This document shows, piece by piece, positions 21,026 to 33,000 of a stretch of 64,000 nucleotides of DNA (position 1 is the first letter of the stretch; each line of letters starts with the position of its first letter). This DNA is from Orbilia blumenaviensis. Lineage: Eukaryota; Ascomycota; Orbiliomycetes; Orbiliales; Orbiliaceae. The position numbers and the translations under genes were made by a program. Where the stretch lies: contig JAVHNS010000013.1 of the NCBI GenBank assembly GCA_036872755.1, positions 620,001-684,000 of the forward strand. The letters are read 5' to 3'. Under the pieces are notes generated by a model. The model did no database searches. It had not been told where the DNA came from and saw nothing but the letters and a program-made list of their open reading frames with translations.

Positions 21026-24000
21026 GATGGCTGAATGTAATTCTGTTACGGTTATTTACACTCGTGAGGTACGCTTTTTGTTCGAAGCTCCTCGGGAATA
21101 TGTCACGTCATATAGGCCTGTATATATTTATGTATAAGTGGGGGTATCAAATGAAGCAAGGGCAACGTGTCCTATATACGATAGAGCGTACGTATATTTG
21201 AGTGGGTGTAAGCATTCTTGGAGAGACTTTACTTTAGTATGACCCATAAGCTACTCGAAATCAGCCAGGCTCTAGTCCCCGGATGTTACCGAACGCTTGT
21301 CTTTATTTGCTGGTGCTACAGTTTTCTGCACCGCAGCTATGCGTTTCCCGCAGCTGTGTCGCCTTAAAACTAATTGACGATCCTTCACAGCTGTGCCGTA
21401 CGCTCCTGTTAGCATAGGCTAGCTGCAGCTGGTCCATACCTTCGATTTGAGGAAAGATGACAAGTTCCCGTAGGGTTTTTAGGATTCTAGCAGGAGGGGC
21501 TCAGACCCATACATAGAAATACCACGGGTATGAGCCCATGGTATCTCTCGATCGATCGAGCTACGAAGCCTACTTAGAGGTCAAATGATACTATGCGCAG
21601 GCCTATGTTTGCCTTGTAGAATTTGGGTAGGCTCGGTCGCCCCTCGGGGAACCGTTATACGTCACGATCCGATATTCTGCTCTTAACAAAAAAGGGAGAC
21701 GTGTCTTCTCAACAAAAGGAGACAAATAAATAAGTCGCATGTTGATACATGATCGATGCCTGGCGTCCTCTCTTGGGGTAGAGTTCATCGTACTGATTGT
21801 GACGCGGTAGCCAGAACTATAGAGGCGTATTGGGGCCTTTACCGTACCCCTATCTATCGATTAAAAGCCATATCTACTACAGATTCGCTAGGTGGTCTGG
21901 CATTCAACGTTGCAACCTTTTGTCTGCGATTTCAGATCGAGCTTTTCTTCGTAAAAAAGGAAAGAAGAAAGAAATACCTGGGAGGTTGCAGCTACATGCC
22001 CTAAGTTGTTAGCTGTCCCTATCGACATGATAACTACCGTATGATTTCGTCAATGCAGTTATTCGTAATATCAAGCTTCACCAGCAACTATACAAGTTGT
22101 TGCTTACTTTCGGTACAATAAGCTCACTTTATCAAATTCGGTAAAACCAGGATCTTATTAACAGGTGTTTGTTATTTTCATGATGTGTCTTGTTTTCGAA
22201 TTAATACGGTAGTGTAATATGCGAGCAGGCAGCCTGCAGCTTGTACATGTACGTACCCTCCTGTCTGGAGGCCGACCTTTTAATTCATTAGCCTAATTCG
22301 ACGAAATCTCACGTTGCCGGGTAGGTAAATATGCTTCAGCCCTATACGTTTCTATAGATGCAGGATTTATAATATTCATATGAGCTAGAATTAATAGTAG
22401 CGATAGCGATGCCTTCGTTTGATTTCATTTTTATGTTCTGGGCTACAGATGTAGGATAGCTTGGGGTGTATTTGACAGACCGCCTACCTGTTAGCCAAAG
22501 AATCAACTTGCAACATGACTAGGCGCTTAGGTACCGGTACACTCCAGCTTTGTGTTTGCTCTAGTACATAGGCACCTAGGTACCCGGTTTGCTCTCCACT
22601 CAGCCTTCTTACTCCCAGGCCAAGGGGAGAAAAGTACAGACACACGAAGACGCGTTGGCTGCAAGGGGTGTAACTTATGGAACAGGAATACAGAGGAGGT
22701 AGAAGGTAGCAAGCTGAAACGAAGTACCTGGTACAGGAGCAAGAAAGCCAATAATAATGATAATATGACGATCGCGGGTGGGGTGTTAGAGCCAGATACC
22801 GGAATCAAGTCGATATGTGCATGGGTATTGTTCTCGACCTCCACAGCTACACGGCTATGGATAAAACCTCTGCTTTGCCTTCAGCGGCTACCCTTGTCAA
22901 GACCTGAGGTTAACAGGACCTTGCATGAAAATTAATTTTTGTGTTGTCTCCTGTTTGAGCAGGAGGATGTGTGATTCATACCTGGTTACCTAGTCAGCTG
23001 ATTAGTATTTAGGTCATGAAATGCTTGTGGATACGTAGGGTATAGTATAAGGAGTGTCACCATCATTAAGTTTAGGAGAATAATATTCAACGTGCAATAC
23101 AATGCATACCTCCTAGGTATATACGCTGAGGAAGTAGGTGCTGAGCTAAGTTTATGTATAAGGTGCACGTGGGGCGGGGTCAACGAGGCCAGGCGGGATC
23201 GATAGAAGGCGGGGTCTGAGATGTGTTGTTTGTTGAAGGTGGGGGTTCTGAAATGTGTTGCGCCTGTGGCATTTTCCAGATCCAGCTGTGGCTTCAGCGG
23301 TGCGGCGGGAATTGGAATTGGCTGGAATTCGAAATTGGCAGGCTTCGCTCCCCTCTCCCCTTTAATCCATACCGGCTGAATGACTGTCATCTTCATCTTC
23401 ACCTTTATCTTCGTCTCCATTACAATCTTCAAGAACCTCACATTCACAAGTCACATGTTTCTGGGCCGATGCCTTTTCCTCTGCCTTTAATTCCCACCAT
23501 ATGCCATGCATTGCATCGCCGGATGAATCGATGCTGACGGGAATGCTCACTTAACTCCCCGAGTCAATCCAATCCAACCTGATCTAATCCACCCCAAAAC
23601 TATCCCGAATCACCACTGCCCGGGTTAAAACCGAGGTCGAAACACACCTCAAGTCTCGGTCCCCTCCCATAAACATTGGTTTCGTTTTTTTTTTTTTTTG
23701 TGCATCGACACAGGCACTACCACGTATGTTGACGTTTGAATACTACGATCCGAGTACGGCAGCCCTTCCCAGACTCCCTCCGGCCTAGGCTCGCCGGTCT
23801 AATCCACTTTCGTCCGCTTTCCTATTCCATCCGCTGGGCAAGCTTCTTCGATAGGACGGGAACCAGATGCGATCATCTGCGATATCCTTTCCGAGTTAGC
23901 TACCGTTGCCTCATCTTCATCCTGCTCTCCCTCTCCCTCTTCCCCTTCCCCTCCGTTGTTCCGTTCTGTCGTCGCTGTCGTCGTCGTTCTTTGTCTTTCC

Positions 24001-24729
24001 AGCGAATCGCCGCCTTCAGCTTTAGCACCACGTCGGATAAAATCCCATGCTGACGTGCTACTCTGCTCACCAACAGGCCTTCTTTCCTTTCTTTCATCCC
24101 GCTTTTCTTTTCTTCTTTGAGATCCGTTCGCAGTCACACCTTTGACCAGTCGCCATTTGGCTACTTCCGTCCCGCCTTTCTGGTCCAGTCAGTTTTTCGA
24201 CACCACCGCCGCCATACGCACACCTTTCCTTTCTCCCTCACTTTCGATTCTTCACTCTCGCTGTTTCCAACGAATCCAGTTACCCCTCGAATTCTATTCG
24301 CCGTCGTTGTCGCTAGCTGGCTTGACGGTATCTTTTCTTGCTTGCAGCTCTGCATTCCACCGACTCAAAAGTGCAGGAGGGGAGGAACTCTTGCATATTT
24401 CGCTCAAGTACCTGGAATTCGCGGAGACGAGGCGTATATTTGATTGCACAATCATCTTCTGCCCACCCAACAAATACTACTATTCATAATCCCTCCCAAT
24501 ACTCTAGGACACGCATACTACAGACGATACCTTCTTTTCTAGGACCATTAATCATGCTATCGATACGCAATAACTCCTCATTCATGGTCGTCGAAAGCAC
24601 GGATTAGTAACCAGTTGCAACCAAACAAAGCCGGCATCGATATCTTCCTTTCATATTACATACCGACCTAACGCCTTACACCGCAACATCTAACGTTCTG
24701 ACTACACAGATCCTGCCCCACTATACGTA
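21026..24729. other. Long intergenic region, promoter-rich at its right end
   Basis: This 3.7 kb separates the minus-strand membrane protein from a plus-strand gene. No gene is supported from 21026 to 23700. A pair of minus frames at 22986-23447 and 23362-23550 is open but I recognise nothing in it. From about 23690 a poly-T run of 15 is followed by strongly pyrimidine-rich sequence that reads as a promoter and leader. Confidence 0.5.
23880..24360 (+). promoter_or_regulatory. Pyrimidine-rich promoter or leader of the 197-aa gene
   Basis: The plus strand here is dominated by C and T with repeated CTTTTC, TCTTTC and CCCTCT strings. Such CT tracts commonly lie around transcription starts of well-expressed fungal genes. 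The next coding start is at 24730, so the transcript may have a leader of several hundred bases or an intron in it. Confidence 0.45.
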
Positions 24730-25323
24730 ATGGATCCAGCAGCAAAAATTACTAGCACAAGCGCAGCAGCTGGGACTGCTGTCGCTATTGGCCTTCCATT
24801 CGTTGCCCCTCTCCTCCCATATCTGGTCTATAACGTCTATCAACTTCTCATCAACCGGACCTTAACAAAACATCTCCTTCGAGCTATAAAGATCACACAA
24901 TTCTTTTCCCGTATCGCTCCATACATCAGTTCTATCCTCGATCCGACCAGTACCGCCACCCTCTCCTCAGTCATGCACGCTTATCTTGTAGATGCTTATA
25001 CCCGCTGGATGTCCCACTCTTGGCTGTGGTTGTTAGGCCGAGCCTGCAAAGAAGTCGCCAAGTGGGGAGGGATACCACAGGAACTCTTTGATGTTGTCGA
25101 GGAGTGTATGTGGGGTGGATGGTGCCTTGGTGTCCAGACATTCAATCAGGCGCCTCATGCGACAAGGACTATGATCGATTATGGGCTCCTCGCGAAGGTA
25201 CAAGCAGTTACATGGGCTAGTGCCGAAGCTACAGCAACGATTCTGAATGAAGCCTTTGGGAGAAACTCTACAGTTATGGCTTATGGTGGAATTATGGGAA
25301 GATTAGTGGATGAGACTCGATAG
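24730..25323 (+). CDS. Small unknown protein with a hydrophobic N-terminal region
   Basis: A single exon encodes 197 aa from MDPAAKITSTSAAAGTAV. The first third is hydrophobic (VAIGLPFVAPLLPYLVYNVY) and could form one membrane helix or hairpin. The rest is mixed with many aromatic residues (RWMSHSWLWLLGRACKE, ECMWGGWCLG). The frame stays open with balanced codon use and sits behind a strong-looking pyrimidine-rich promoter, which supports a real gene. I recognise no family and give no function. The downstream sequence is AT-rich with no further exon in view. Confidence 0.7.
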   Translation: MDPAAKITSTSAAAGTAVAIGLPFVAPLLPYLVYNVYQLLINRTLTKHLLRAIKITQFFSRIAPYISSILDPTSTATLSSVMHAYLVDAYTRWMSHSWLWLLGRACKEVAKWGGIPQELFDVVEECMWGGWCLGVQTFNQAPHATRTMIDYGLLAKVQAVTWASAEATATILNEAFGRNSTVMAYGGIMGRLVDETR

Positions 25324-26372
25324 GACTAAGGTGTCGCAGAGTTGATTAGGGCTGCTTTGGGTTGGGTCTCAACTCTTTTGACGAGTACTTGGCACTAAAA
25401 CCATACCTTTTCTCTTCTCTTCCTTTTTATCGTCTGAGTTTAGATTCGGGCAACCTTTTACATTCTTGAATATATATTTCGCTCAGCAACCTTTTGGATG
25501 GGTAATCCCCAATCCTGCTTGCTTTACAGCCTAACTTACCACCCTTTTGTCTCCTTTGTTCCTCTCTCTCGTCTTCGATTCTCGTTTACATACTTCTCTC
25601 TGTCTTCTTTTTTCCTTTTTTCCCTCTCTCTTACGGCGTTACTACCATCTAAAGTCTTTGGCAAGGGAGGGGTTATTGCATCCGGGAATCCAGGTGTTTC
25701 GTTATTGTGCTTTATCTTCCTATTGGGGGTCGCTCAACCGGCTTTTCATCTTTCAGCAAATATACCTAGCGTTCTTTATTTATTTTTTGCTTTGACAGGA
25801 GTTCTACACTTGGCTTGTTTTCTGGGGGTGGTACGGAGTAGTAGTATAAATCTTCTCTCTTGGATAGCTTTTAGCTTTAGTTAGTTTCGGATATACCCAT
25901 TTTATCAATTTTCGAGTTAGTTGGTTGGGTACCAACTCCCAGCTACCTAGGTAGTTAGTCTATGTATTTTGTAGATAGGCAACCTTTATCAGAACAAGAA
26001 ATTATTTTGTATATACTACTTTTGTGCTTCTTGGTGGCAATGAATCAACTTTGCGACGCCTGTCTGTTGGTTCAACAGCCGTGGCGCATATGTTGGTAGC
26101 TCGTGCTGTCAACGGCAGAGGCTTGGGAGCGGCGCGCGATATCAAAGAATAAAGTTCAAATAAGTAGCTTCCTTACGGCCGTGCAATTACAAGTATATCC
26201 GGCGCTAGCTATCCAACCCAAAAGCCCATCCATCATGATACTAAGCTGAAACTATAAAGAAAGCTAATAGACTAAATCGAATCGTATCATATATTACAAA
26301 ATAAGGTGATCTATGTACAAATACATTGTGAGAATATATGGGAACCCTTCCCATGGGAGTAAAGTAACTCAA
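25324..26372. other. Convergent intergenic region
   Basis: About 1.05 kb between convergent genes. An open frame at 25498-25884 is made largely of Ser/Phe/Leu codons from a pyrimidine-rich strand and looks like untranslated sequence. I see no repeats or RNA genes. Confidence 0.5.
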
Positions 26373-27872
26373 CTACACCAACATAACCTTCCCTCCAACC
26401 TCTAAGTCCAACAACTTCACTCCGGCAGGGCCATCCCAAGCCTTCACATTCCCCATATCTTCCTCTTCCTTTTCCTCACCCTTATCATCGGCACTATTGG
26501 TGTTCAAATCCCTACTCCCCCTCCCACCATCCAACCCTTCGTCCCCAGCAACCTTCGTCAACTCCTCGCTAACCTCCCTAGCCTCCCATTTTATCTTCTT
26601 CACAAAATGGCTGCAAAACCCTTCAAGTTTAACCTCCTCATCATGTGTCGCAACTAGATACTTAACTCCTAGAGGGTATTCTACCGAACAGCTACTCTTC
26701 GGACTAATCGGCTCCTCTACTAATCTCGCCTGTTCACATCTTATCCTCTTGAGCTCCGATAGTATCTTAAGCGCGTTGGGGAGGCCAGATGATACCGTCC
26801 CACCTAACCATTTAGGATTATCGACTTTTACAAAGCAGTGGAGGAAGGCGGTTAGCGGGAGTGGTAGAGAGGAAAGGTATTGTGTTAATGCTGATGGGGG
26901 GACGCCGTGTGGTGTGTAGAGTAATGAATCTGTTAATGCGATTTTCGGACCGGGTTGTTTGAGGTTTGTGGATTTCTTCTTAGATGAGGAAGATGGTTTT
27001 TTGGGGAAGCGGTTGGGAGAGTCCTGATGAGTAGGCTTGTCGGTGGTATTGTTACCAGGGTTCGATTGTAATTGAGAGCTGGGCGATAAGGAGGTATTGT
27101 TGGAAGCGACAGTGGAAAGAGTTATCGTGCTTGGTGCTTGATGTGCCGAAGGGACAGTCGGATGGAGAAGACTGGTCGTCGGCGGTGTCAGCGGCGGCGA
27201 CGGCGGAAGGGCCTTATTCGATACACCCTCCATAGGGGTATATGTTATCCCTAACCCGATATGAATACTCGGTATCTCCCACGGCTTTAAAGCCGGTAAG
27301 AACGCTAATTCCACGACCGCAGCGACAGAAGGGTCTGTTTCGAACGTATAATCCTCTTCCAGTTCCCCCCCTTTATCCTTCCCTCTATCGGTCTTATTGT
27401 TATCATCACCGGACCCGTCTGACACTTGAGTCCTATATATCGGAATCCGCGACACCCGTCCACTTTTACGGCTAGTGTATGGGCGTAATCTGTGCACATT
27501 CACCGGATCAAAGTGTTTCCAGCCCTTAACAATCCCATCTGCGCCGGGGACAGCATAAACTTGTAGCTTCGCATCTTTACTATCAAGTTGTCGACAGGTA
27601 GCTTCATTGCAATGGTCCGATTTCGTCTGTGATATCAATAGGACGTCTGGTTGAGGGTCCAGATCTGCGAGAGAAGGTATAGAAGACGGGGTGGTGTGGT
27701 GATTTTGTGCGAATTTTGGATGCCATACTTCAGAAGGACCGACGAGCCAGGGGTCTACGAGTATGTTGAAAGGTGCATGAGATGGGGGGTTATGAGGTGA
27801 AGTCAAGGTTATCAGCCATGTTGAGTCGGCGGTTATGTGCCGAAGGGTGATGGGCATTTTAGAGCTTTGCAA
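26373..27872 (-). CDS. Metallo-beta-lactamase-fold hydrolase (UlaG-like superfamily branch)
   Basis: A single exon gives 499 aa from 27872, or 494 aa if translation starts at MPITLRH (27857), which looks more natural. The N-terminal third follows the beta-lactamase-like fold: ADSTWLIT, then NILVDPWLVGPSEVWHPKFA, then DVLLISQTKSDHCNEATCRQL. This last is a variant of the HxHxDH metal motif in which the first histidines are replaced (QTKSDH). Later come FLPALKPWEIPSIHIGLGI and ALTDSLLYTPHGVPP. A long Ser/Pro/Thr-rich insertion (about 225-310) breaks the domain. Near the C-terminus YLVATHDEEVKLEGF may carry another ligand. Fungal members of this branch are uncharacterised, and loss of the first motif histidines leaves catalysis doubtful. 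Confidence 0.8.
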   Translation of the reverse strand: MQSSKMPITLRHITADSTWLITLTSPHNPPSHAPFNILVDPWLVGPSEVWHPKFAQNHHTTPSSIPSLADLDPQPDVLLISQTKSDHCNEATCRQLDSKDAKLQVYAVPGADGIVKGWKHFDPVNVHRLRPYTSRKSGRVSRIPIYRTQVSDGSGDDNNKTDRGKDKGGELEEDYTFETDPSVAAVVELAFLPALKPWEIPSIHIGLGITYTPMEGVSNKALPPSPPLTPPTTSLLHPTVPSAHQAPSTITLSTVASNNTSLSPSSQLQSNPGNNTTDKPTHQDSPNRFPKKPSSSSKKKSTNLKQPGPKIALTDSLLYTPHGVPPSALTQYLSSLPLPLTAFLHCFVKVDNPKWLGGTVSSGLPNALKILSELKRIRCEQARLVEEPISPKSSCSVEYPLGVKYLVATHDEEVKLEGFCSHFVKKIKWEAREVSEELTKVAGDEGLDGGRGSRDLNTNSADDKGEEKEEEDMGNVKAWDGPAGVKLLDLEVGGKVMLV

Positions 27873-30058
27873 AGCAGGAGGTGCTTAGCTAGCCAAGCTA
27901 AAGTAACTGGGTAGTTAGGTAGTAGTATGATGTCGCAAAGGGACAAGGTACTCTATGCTATGACGTTTGGAAAGATCAAAAGATTAGATACGGAAGTACT
28001 TTGAGATCGGATATGCAAGTATGTCCGTGGTGGTATGAAATGTAAAAAAGATGCAGGTTTTGTCGAATGCAAAGCTATGGGGGAAGGATAATTATTTCGT
28101 GTCGAGAAATAAGGGAAGAGGACAAGGGGAACGGGGGGGTTGATATTGTAAGAAGGGGAAAATGTTCCTTTTTTAACTCCTAGTATATAATATCGTCCAA
28201 GATGACCCGGGGACTTCGCCCAGCCGAAGATGAATGATAGGAACTGGCTTTCAGGAACAAGGTTCGATCCGTAGAGTTTCTGAATTAACATTGGGTCAAC
28301 ATGGCACCAGAGCGTGGTCCAGGCTTTCGGTCCTTTCCAGACTGTATCTGTATGGGATCCGTTTCGCTTGACCGCCGCCCCTCGCTTTCCATCACCACGG
28401 ACGCGCATATGTGTGAGAGCAAGGTTTAGCATATATTGGGGGAAGGGAAAGGGAAAATGGCAATTGCCGGTAGCTGCCCAGTTCTTGGGCGTTTCTCTTG
28501 GCCCTGTATCCGTGGGTTGCGGAAGTTTGAAACGGATCGAGAAACATTTGTCGAGGCTTCCTCACTTCAGACATACTCCAGCTGACAGAGGCGTATACAT
28601 ATATACGAAGGAGATGCTGGATGGCTCTTTTTTGGGCCTAGCCCTGGCGCCTTTCTTCCCAAAGTGTCGACGGAACGGCGCCCTGTCGAGTAAACTTGCT
28701 TTGAGGGGTTTTTGAACAGCAGGTTGGGCCGATGTGAAATGCACACTTTACCCAAATAGCGAGTCTTGTTTGCATTGCTGAACTAGCTTTCAGAACGGAA
28801 TGTTTTGTCGAAGAGCACATTCGGGTAGAGCTGCCTTGGTCAATTAGGCTAGAACATTGCTCAAAAGCCTTGATCGTGATCGCGATCTTATGCATGTGCA
28901 TCCTAGCCATGGGACTTTCCCAAGCTCAGTTCCCTAGTTATTAATCATTGAGAGCTCGAGAGCAGCCGTAAGGTCTTGCTATACTCCTGAAATTTGTTAG
29001 CTCCAGGACATGCATGGCAGAGAAAGAAAGAAGGAAAAAAGACTTTGGGCCTCGAGCGTTCGGGGAAACCTTCTTAGGTACTGGTTAAGCAACGTGAACT
29101 TAAGGCTGACTCGTAAGAGGGGTTTGGCCGATGGCCACGTGACCACCAACCTCCCTTCAACACAATCGTGTTGCTGAAGTTCGAAGTTCAGCGAGAGATC
29201 CGAACTCGGTTCAACCGTCTGAACTCTACCTATCCTCCTGGCGATCTCCAGACGCCAGATGGAAGTCTAGTTTCCTAACGGTCTCTGATAACTTCAATTC
29301 CGAATTAACGCCACTGGTATGCGGGCTGAAGGATTGATATGTTGCACTTCGACCCACCTTTCATTGTTTTTAGGCGAGGACCAAATGCAAAGATCAAACC
29401 TCGCATACAAATTGGCCATATTGGGAGGTGCGGGAAAGGCATTGATGAGGCTGAAAGGTTTCTCGCTTCTTGCAAAACAAAATAAAAAATAGGTGCTCGA
29501 AGAGCATCTGGCGAGCATCTCGAGCAAGGCTTGACACCTCTTTTTAGGGTAGATTGTGCATATCACTCTGCGCAGCTGCGGCACGACCGACATATTACGG
29601 TTTCAAAAGACATGCAAAGTATTGATAACGTTAATATGTAGTTTTTTCCTACTGCTTGCTCGTTAGTCTGCTAGCCTGCTCTGTGCAGCTGTGGGGGAAG
29701 AGAAATCTTTGCTCTCTACAGGGTTCATGTCCGACCCGCTTGAATCCTTGAGAGCTTCGGTCGAAGAACCACCAGCCCTCCTAGTCGCATCCTGATCAAG
29801 TGGGCCTATAGGTGAAGGTATACTATAGATGCCGCTCATGGAGTTCATTAATAATTGGTTCCATTTATATAATTAAACGGTGCGCCCGTCCGTGTCCGTC
29901 GTGAATAAAACCATTGACGTTGGGCCGTTTTTCAATTATTCCCCTCCAGGCTCAAAGACGGGTTGTATTACAACTGTGATCGATCGATCGATTGTTGGAG
30001 CACCGGTACAGTTTGGATTTCGAGGTCCTTTAAAGGCTTTTGGCTTAAAGATCCCATT
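27873..30058. other. Divergent intergenic region
   Basis: This 2.2 kb separates the minus-strand lactamase-fold gene from the plus-strand CorA-like gene. Open frames at 27953-28432 (minus) and 28314-28715 (plus) overlap each other and show no motif. The region from 29640 to 30058 is the promoter side of the CorA-like gene. Confidence 0.5.
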
Positions 30059-33000
30059 ATGCGGCGCGCGTATGGTAGACCAGATCCCTCCATACAAAAT
30101 CCTGAACGTACTAAACCAAAGGGCCGACGTCGACATGGACCGCCACCACCACCGCAGTCCGCATTTGGAGAAGACGAACAGACAGCGCATTCGACTTTGC
30201 CGCGATCACGGTCACGATCACGGTCGCATTCGCGGAGCAGGCCAGCAGGTCGAAAGAATGTTCTCATTAAAAAGCGCGCATGGCTCCCCCATCTTCGACA
30301 AGCCGTCATAAATTCGGGACATACTTGGGTCGAGAATCCGAAAGAGTTTTTAGTTGGCAATGTCACTCGAGCTGAAGTCGAGGAGATAAAGTGGAACGCA
30401 CGACCCAATCCAGGTTCGTAAAAAAAGAAGAGGAGAGAGGGGAGAGAGATTAAAAGTAAAGTAACATAGACAGCGAAATGAGGAATTTATAAGAATGAAT
30501 TAATCATGGCATCTCTTTGGGTTCTGAGCGGTTAGTTGTCGCCTAAGTAGATCGTCACTAATAAGGGCACAAACTTCCAGACGAAATAAGCTCTGATGAC
30601 GAGTACGACCAATTGCACTATCAATTCCAAGGCGATAGTGAAGATGATACACCACCTCCTCAGATTTTGAGCCCAGTTCCTAAAGCATGGTGGTTCAACG
30701 TCGCCTTAAAATCATCTAACGATGAAAAATCAGTTGTGCGAACCAGTATTTTCCACGAAGTCATAGCTCCTGGCGCTGCCAAACTAAATCTTGAGGGGTC
30801 GACCTACCGCGCCTTAACGTTTTACCGACCACAATCCGAAACTCACAAGTCTACAAGTTGCGTGACTAAGAAAATTCTTTCTTCGAGACGGTCTATTCGT
30901 CCGGATGTCAAGGATGATAAGATCAAATTGATTACAGCGAGCCCGAGTCCTACGGGGAGGGAAACGAAGTCCGAGGACATACAGTTCCGTTGGGTGTAGG
31001 TTACTGACCTGGTTTACCATAATTCATATGGACATTTGTCTCAAGCCCAAACCTTCCGCACAAAGCGTCTTGCAAAAGTAGACGGCTTACTTAAAACCTA
31101 TCGACTAGTCATTTCCAAAACCCGGTGTTGAATCTACAGGAATTTAAGGTATATGCCTAAACAGGGTTATATGAGAGAAGCTGCGGGGTGAATATAGGAC
31201 TAATATTCTGACCTATGCTTAACAATTATTTAGGAACAAGCCCTTAGAATTCCGAACCTTGGGGAACACGACATAACACTTTTATGGGATCTGTTCGAAA
31301 AAGTGGAGGATAATCTGGAACGAAGGTACATTTACGGCAAATACCTCGAAGAAGGAGCTATTCGCTGTCATGGGAAATTGTCAACGGGGAGTCGCGCGGC
31401 GACGTTTATCGCCATTCCGACCCTTAAGCTTCAAACCCTCGGGACGCCGTCGATATTGAAGGGACAGCCGAAAGCCTTTCAAAGTTCGGATCATACTGCC
31501 CGTGCGCTCATGCAAACCACTATCAACACGGCGTCTACAGTTCAGGAAGATAAGAGGCAGGCTTCGTTTTCAAGTAAATTGGTGCCGAAAGATCATGCTA
31601 TCCATGTGGCACAAACGTGGGTGCTCGTAATCAACGACGGTATGTATAGAGCTTAGTGGATTTTATTTATGATATTCTGGTAGTGCAAGCCTAGAAGATG
31701 CTCTAGTTGAATGAATTGATTAGCTGACCTTTTTGTGTCATTTTGGCTATCGACTCTAGATATCATTGTCACCTATTCTTCTTCCTCTTTGCAAGAAGTT
31801 GCGGGTCCCAATATCGAATTCGAAGATGGGAAACAAGATAACAGCGTCACAATCCTTGTGAAAACTAGCTTTGGGGAAGCATATTACTTTCCGGCTGAAA
31901 AATGTAAAACATGGTTTGTAAGTGATTTCTTGCAGATTTCCACTTGAGTTCTGATGGCGTTCTCCCTTCATCGTTGTAGATACACTTCTGAGTAGATCAA
32001 AAGGTGTTTGCTAATCAAGTCTATTGTTCGTCATTCTTAGGAATTCCAAACTGAACTAAAGAAGGTAATTCAGATGCCATATGGTGGGACTTATAAGGAA
32101 AAGGATGCAGTAATTCTGTCCCATGATGGTACAAAGCTGGATTCTCAAAACTGGGCAGCAGAACTCGGGGACAACCGACTGAAGGTTTTCAGATTAACAC
32201 TAGAAATCGAAGTACGGCCTGAAGCATTTGGAGAAGATGAGGACGCTATCCTACCTTCTCCTTCAGCCTCGCCTCGTGCCCGCCACCGTCCTAACCCGGC
32301 TATTCCTGGTTCTGGATATCAAGGGTATCCGCATATTCCACCGTCTGGATCTTCCCTTGCCCTGGTCCCTTATGCCCCTGGGCATCCCAATTCTTCTGAA
32401 TACCCTGGCCAGCATCCAGGGCTTACGCCACACGGAAACCCTTATGGATATCCACCGCGGCCACATCGACCTCCACCTCCCCAAAGTATCACATCGTATC
32501 GGGGTTCTCGTCGGTCAAGTCATGTAGGATTTGAAGTATGTGATACTTCTCTGACTCGTTTGCAGTACCCCTAGAATTAGAAGAGTCTAAAGCACTAACA
32601 AGCTTACAGAATAATCCAACCAGTGGGCGAAGTGGGCCACATCGTCTTGTGGCCCCTTACGGCCACCCGGCGCCTCCTTTCAATGCTGCACCTAACCTTT
32701 ATGGTCAATCGCCTTATGGCTCAGTCAGCCCTTATAGTCTGCTACCTAATCCTTATGTTCTACCACCTAACATTAATCCTTATGGTCGACCACCTAATAT
32801 TTATGGAGTATCTAATCCTTATGGACCACCTTATCCTTACGACCCCCCTGGTCCTTATGGTCGACCACCTTATTCTTATAGCCAACCACCTAATCCTTAT
32901 AGTCTACCACCCAGTTCCTACGGCGGACCATATAACCCCTTCGGCCCCGCGACCAACCCTTTAACCCATGCGCCTATGCTGCCGAGTTATGGCGGGGGCC

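Noticed and set aside
22986..23550. Two overlapping minus frames (acidic MSIPVSIDSSGD... and a 153-codon frame) that might be one spliced gene
   Set aside because: No splice pair joins them convincingly, and the acidic run comes from a repetitive GATGAA stretch.
25498..25884. 128-codon Ser/Phe/Leu-rich plus frame with apparent membrane helices
   Set aside because: The composition simply reflects a pyrimidine-rich strand. It lies in the 3' region of the preceding gene.
27953..28715. Opposed 133-159-codon frames on both strands
   Set aside because: They overlap on opposite strands and neither has motifs. This is chance openness in GC-rich patches.
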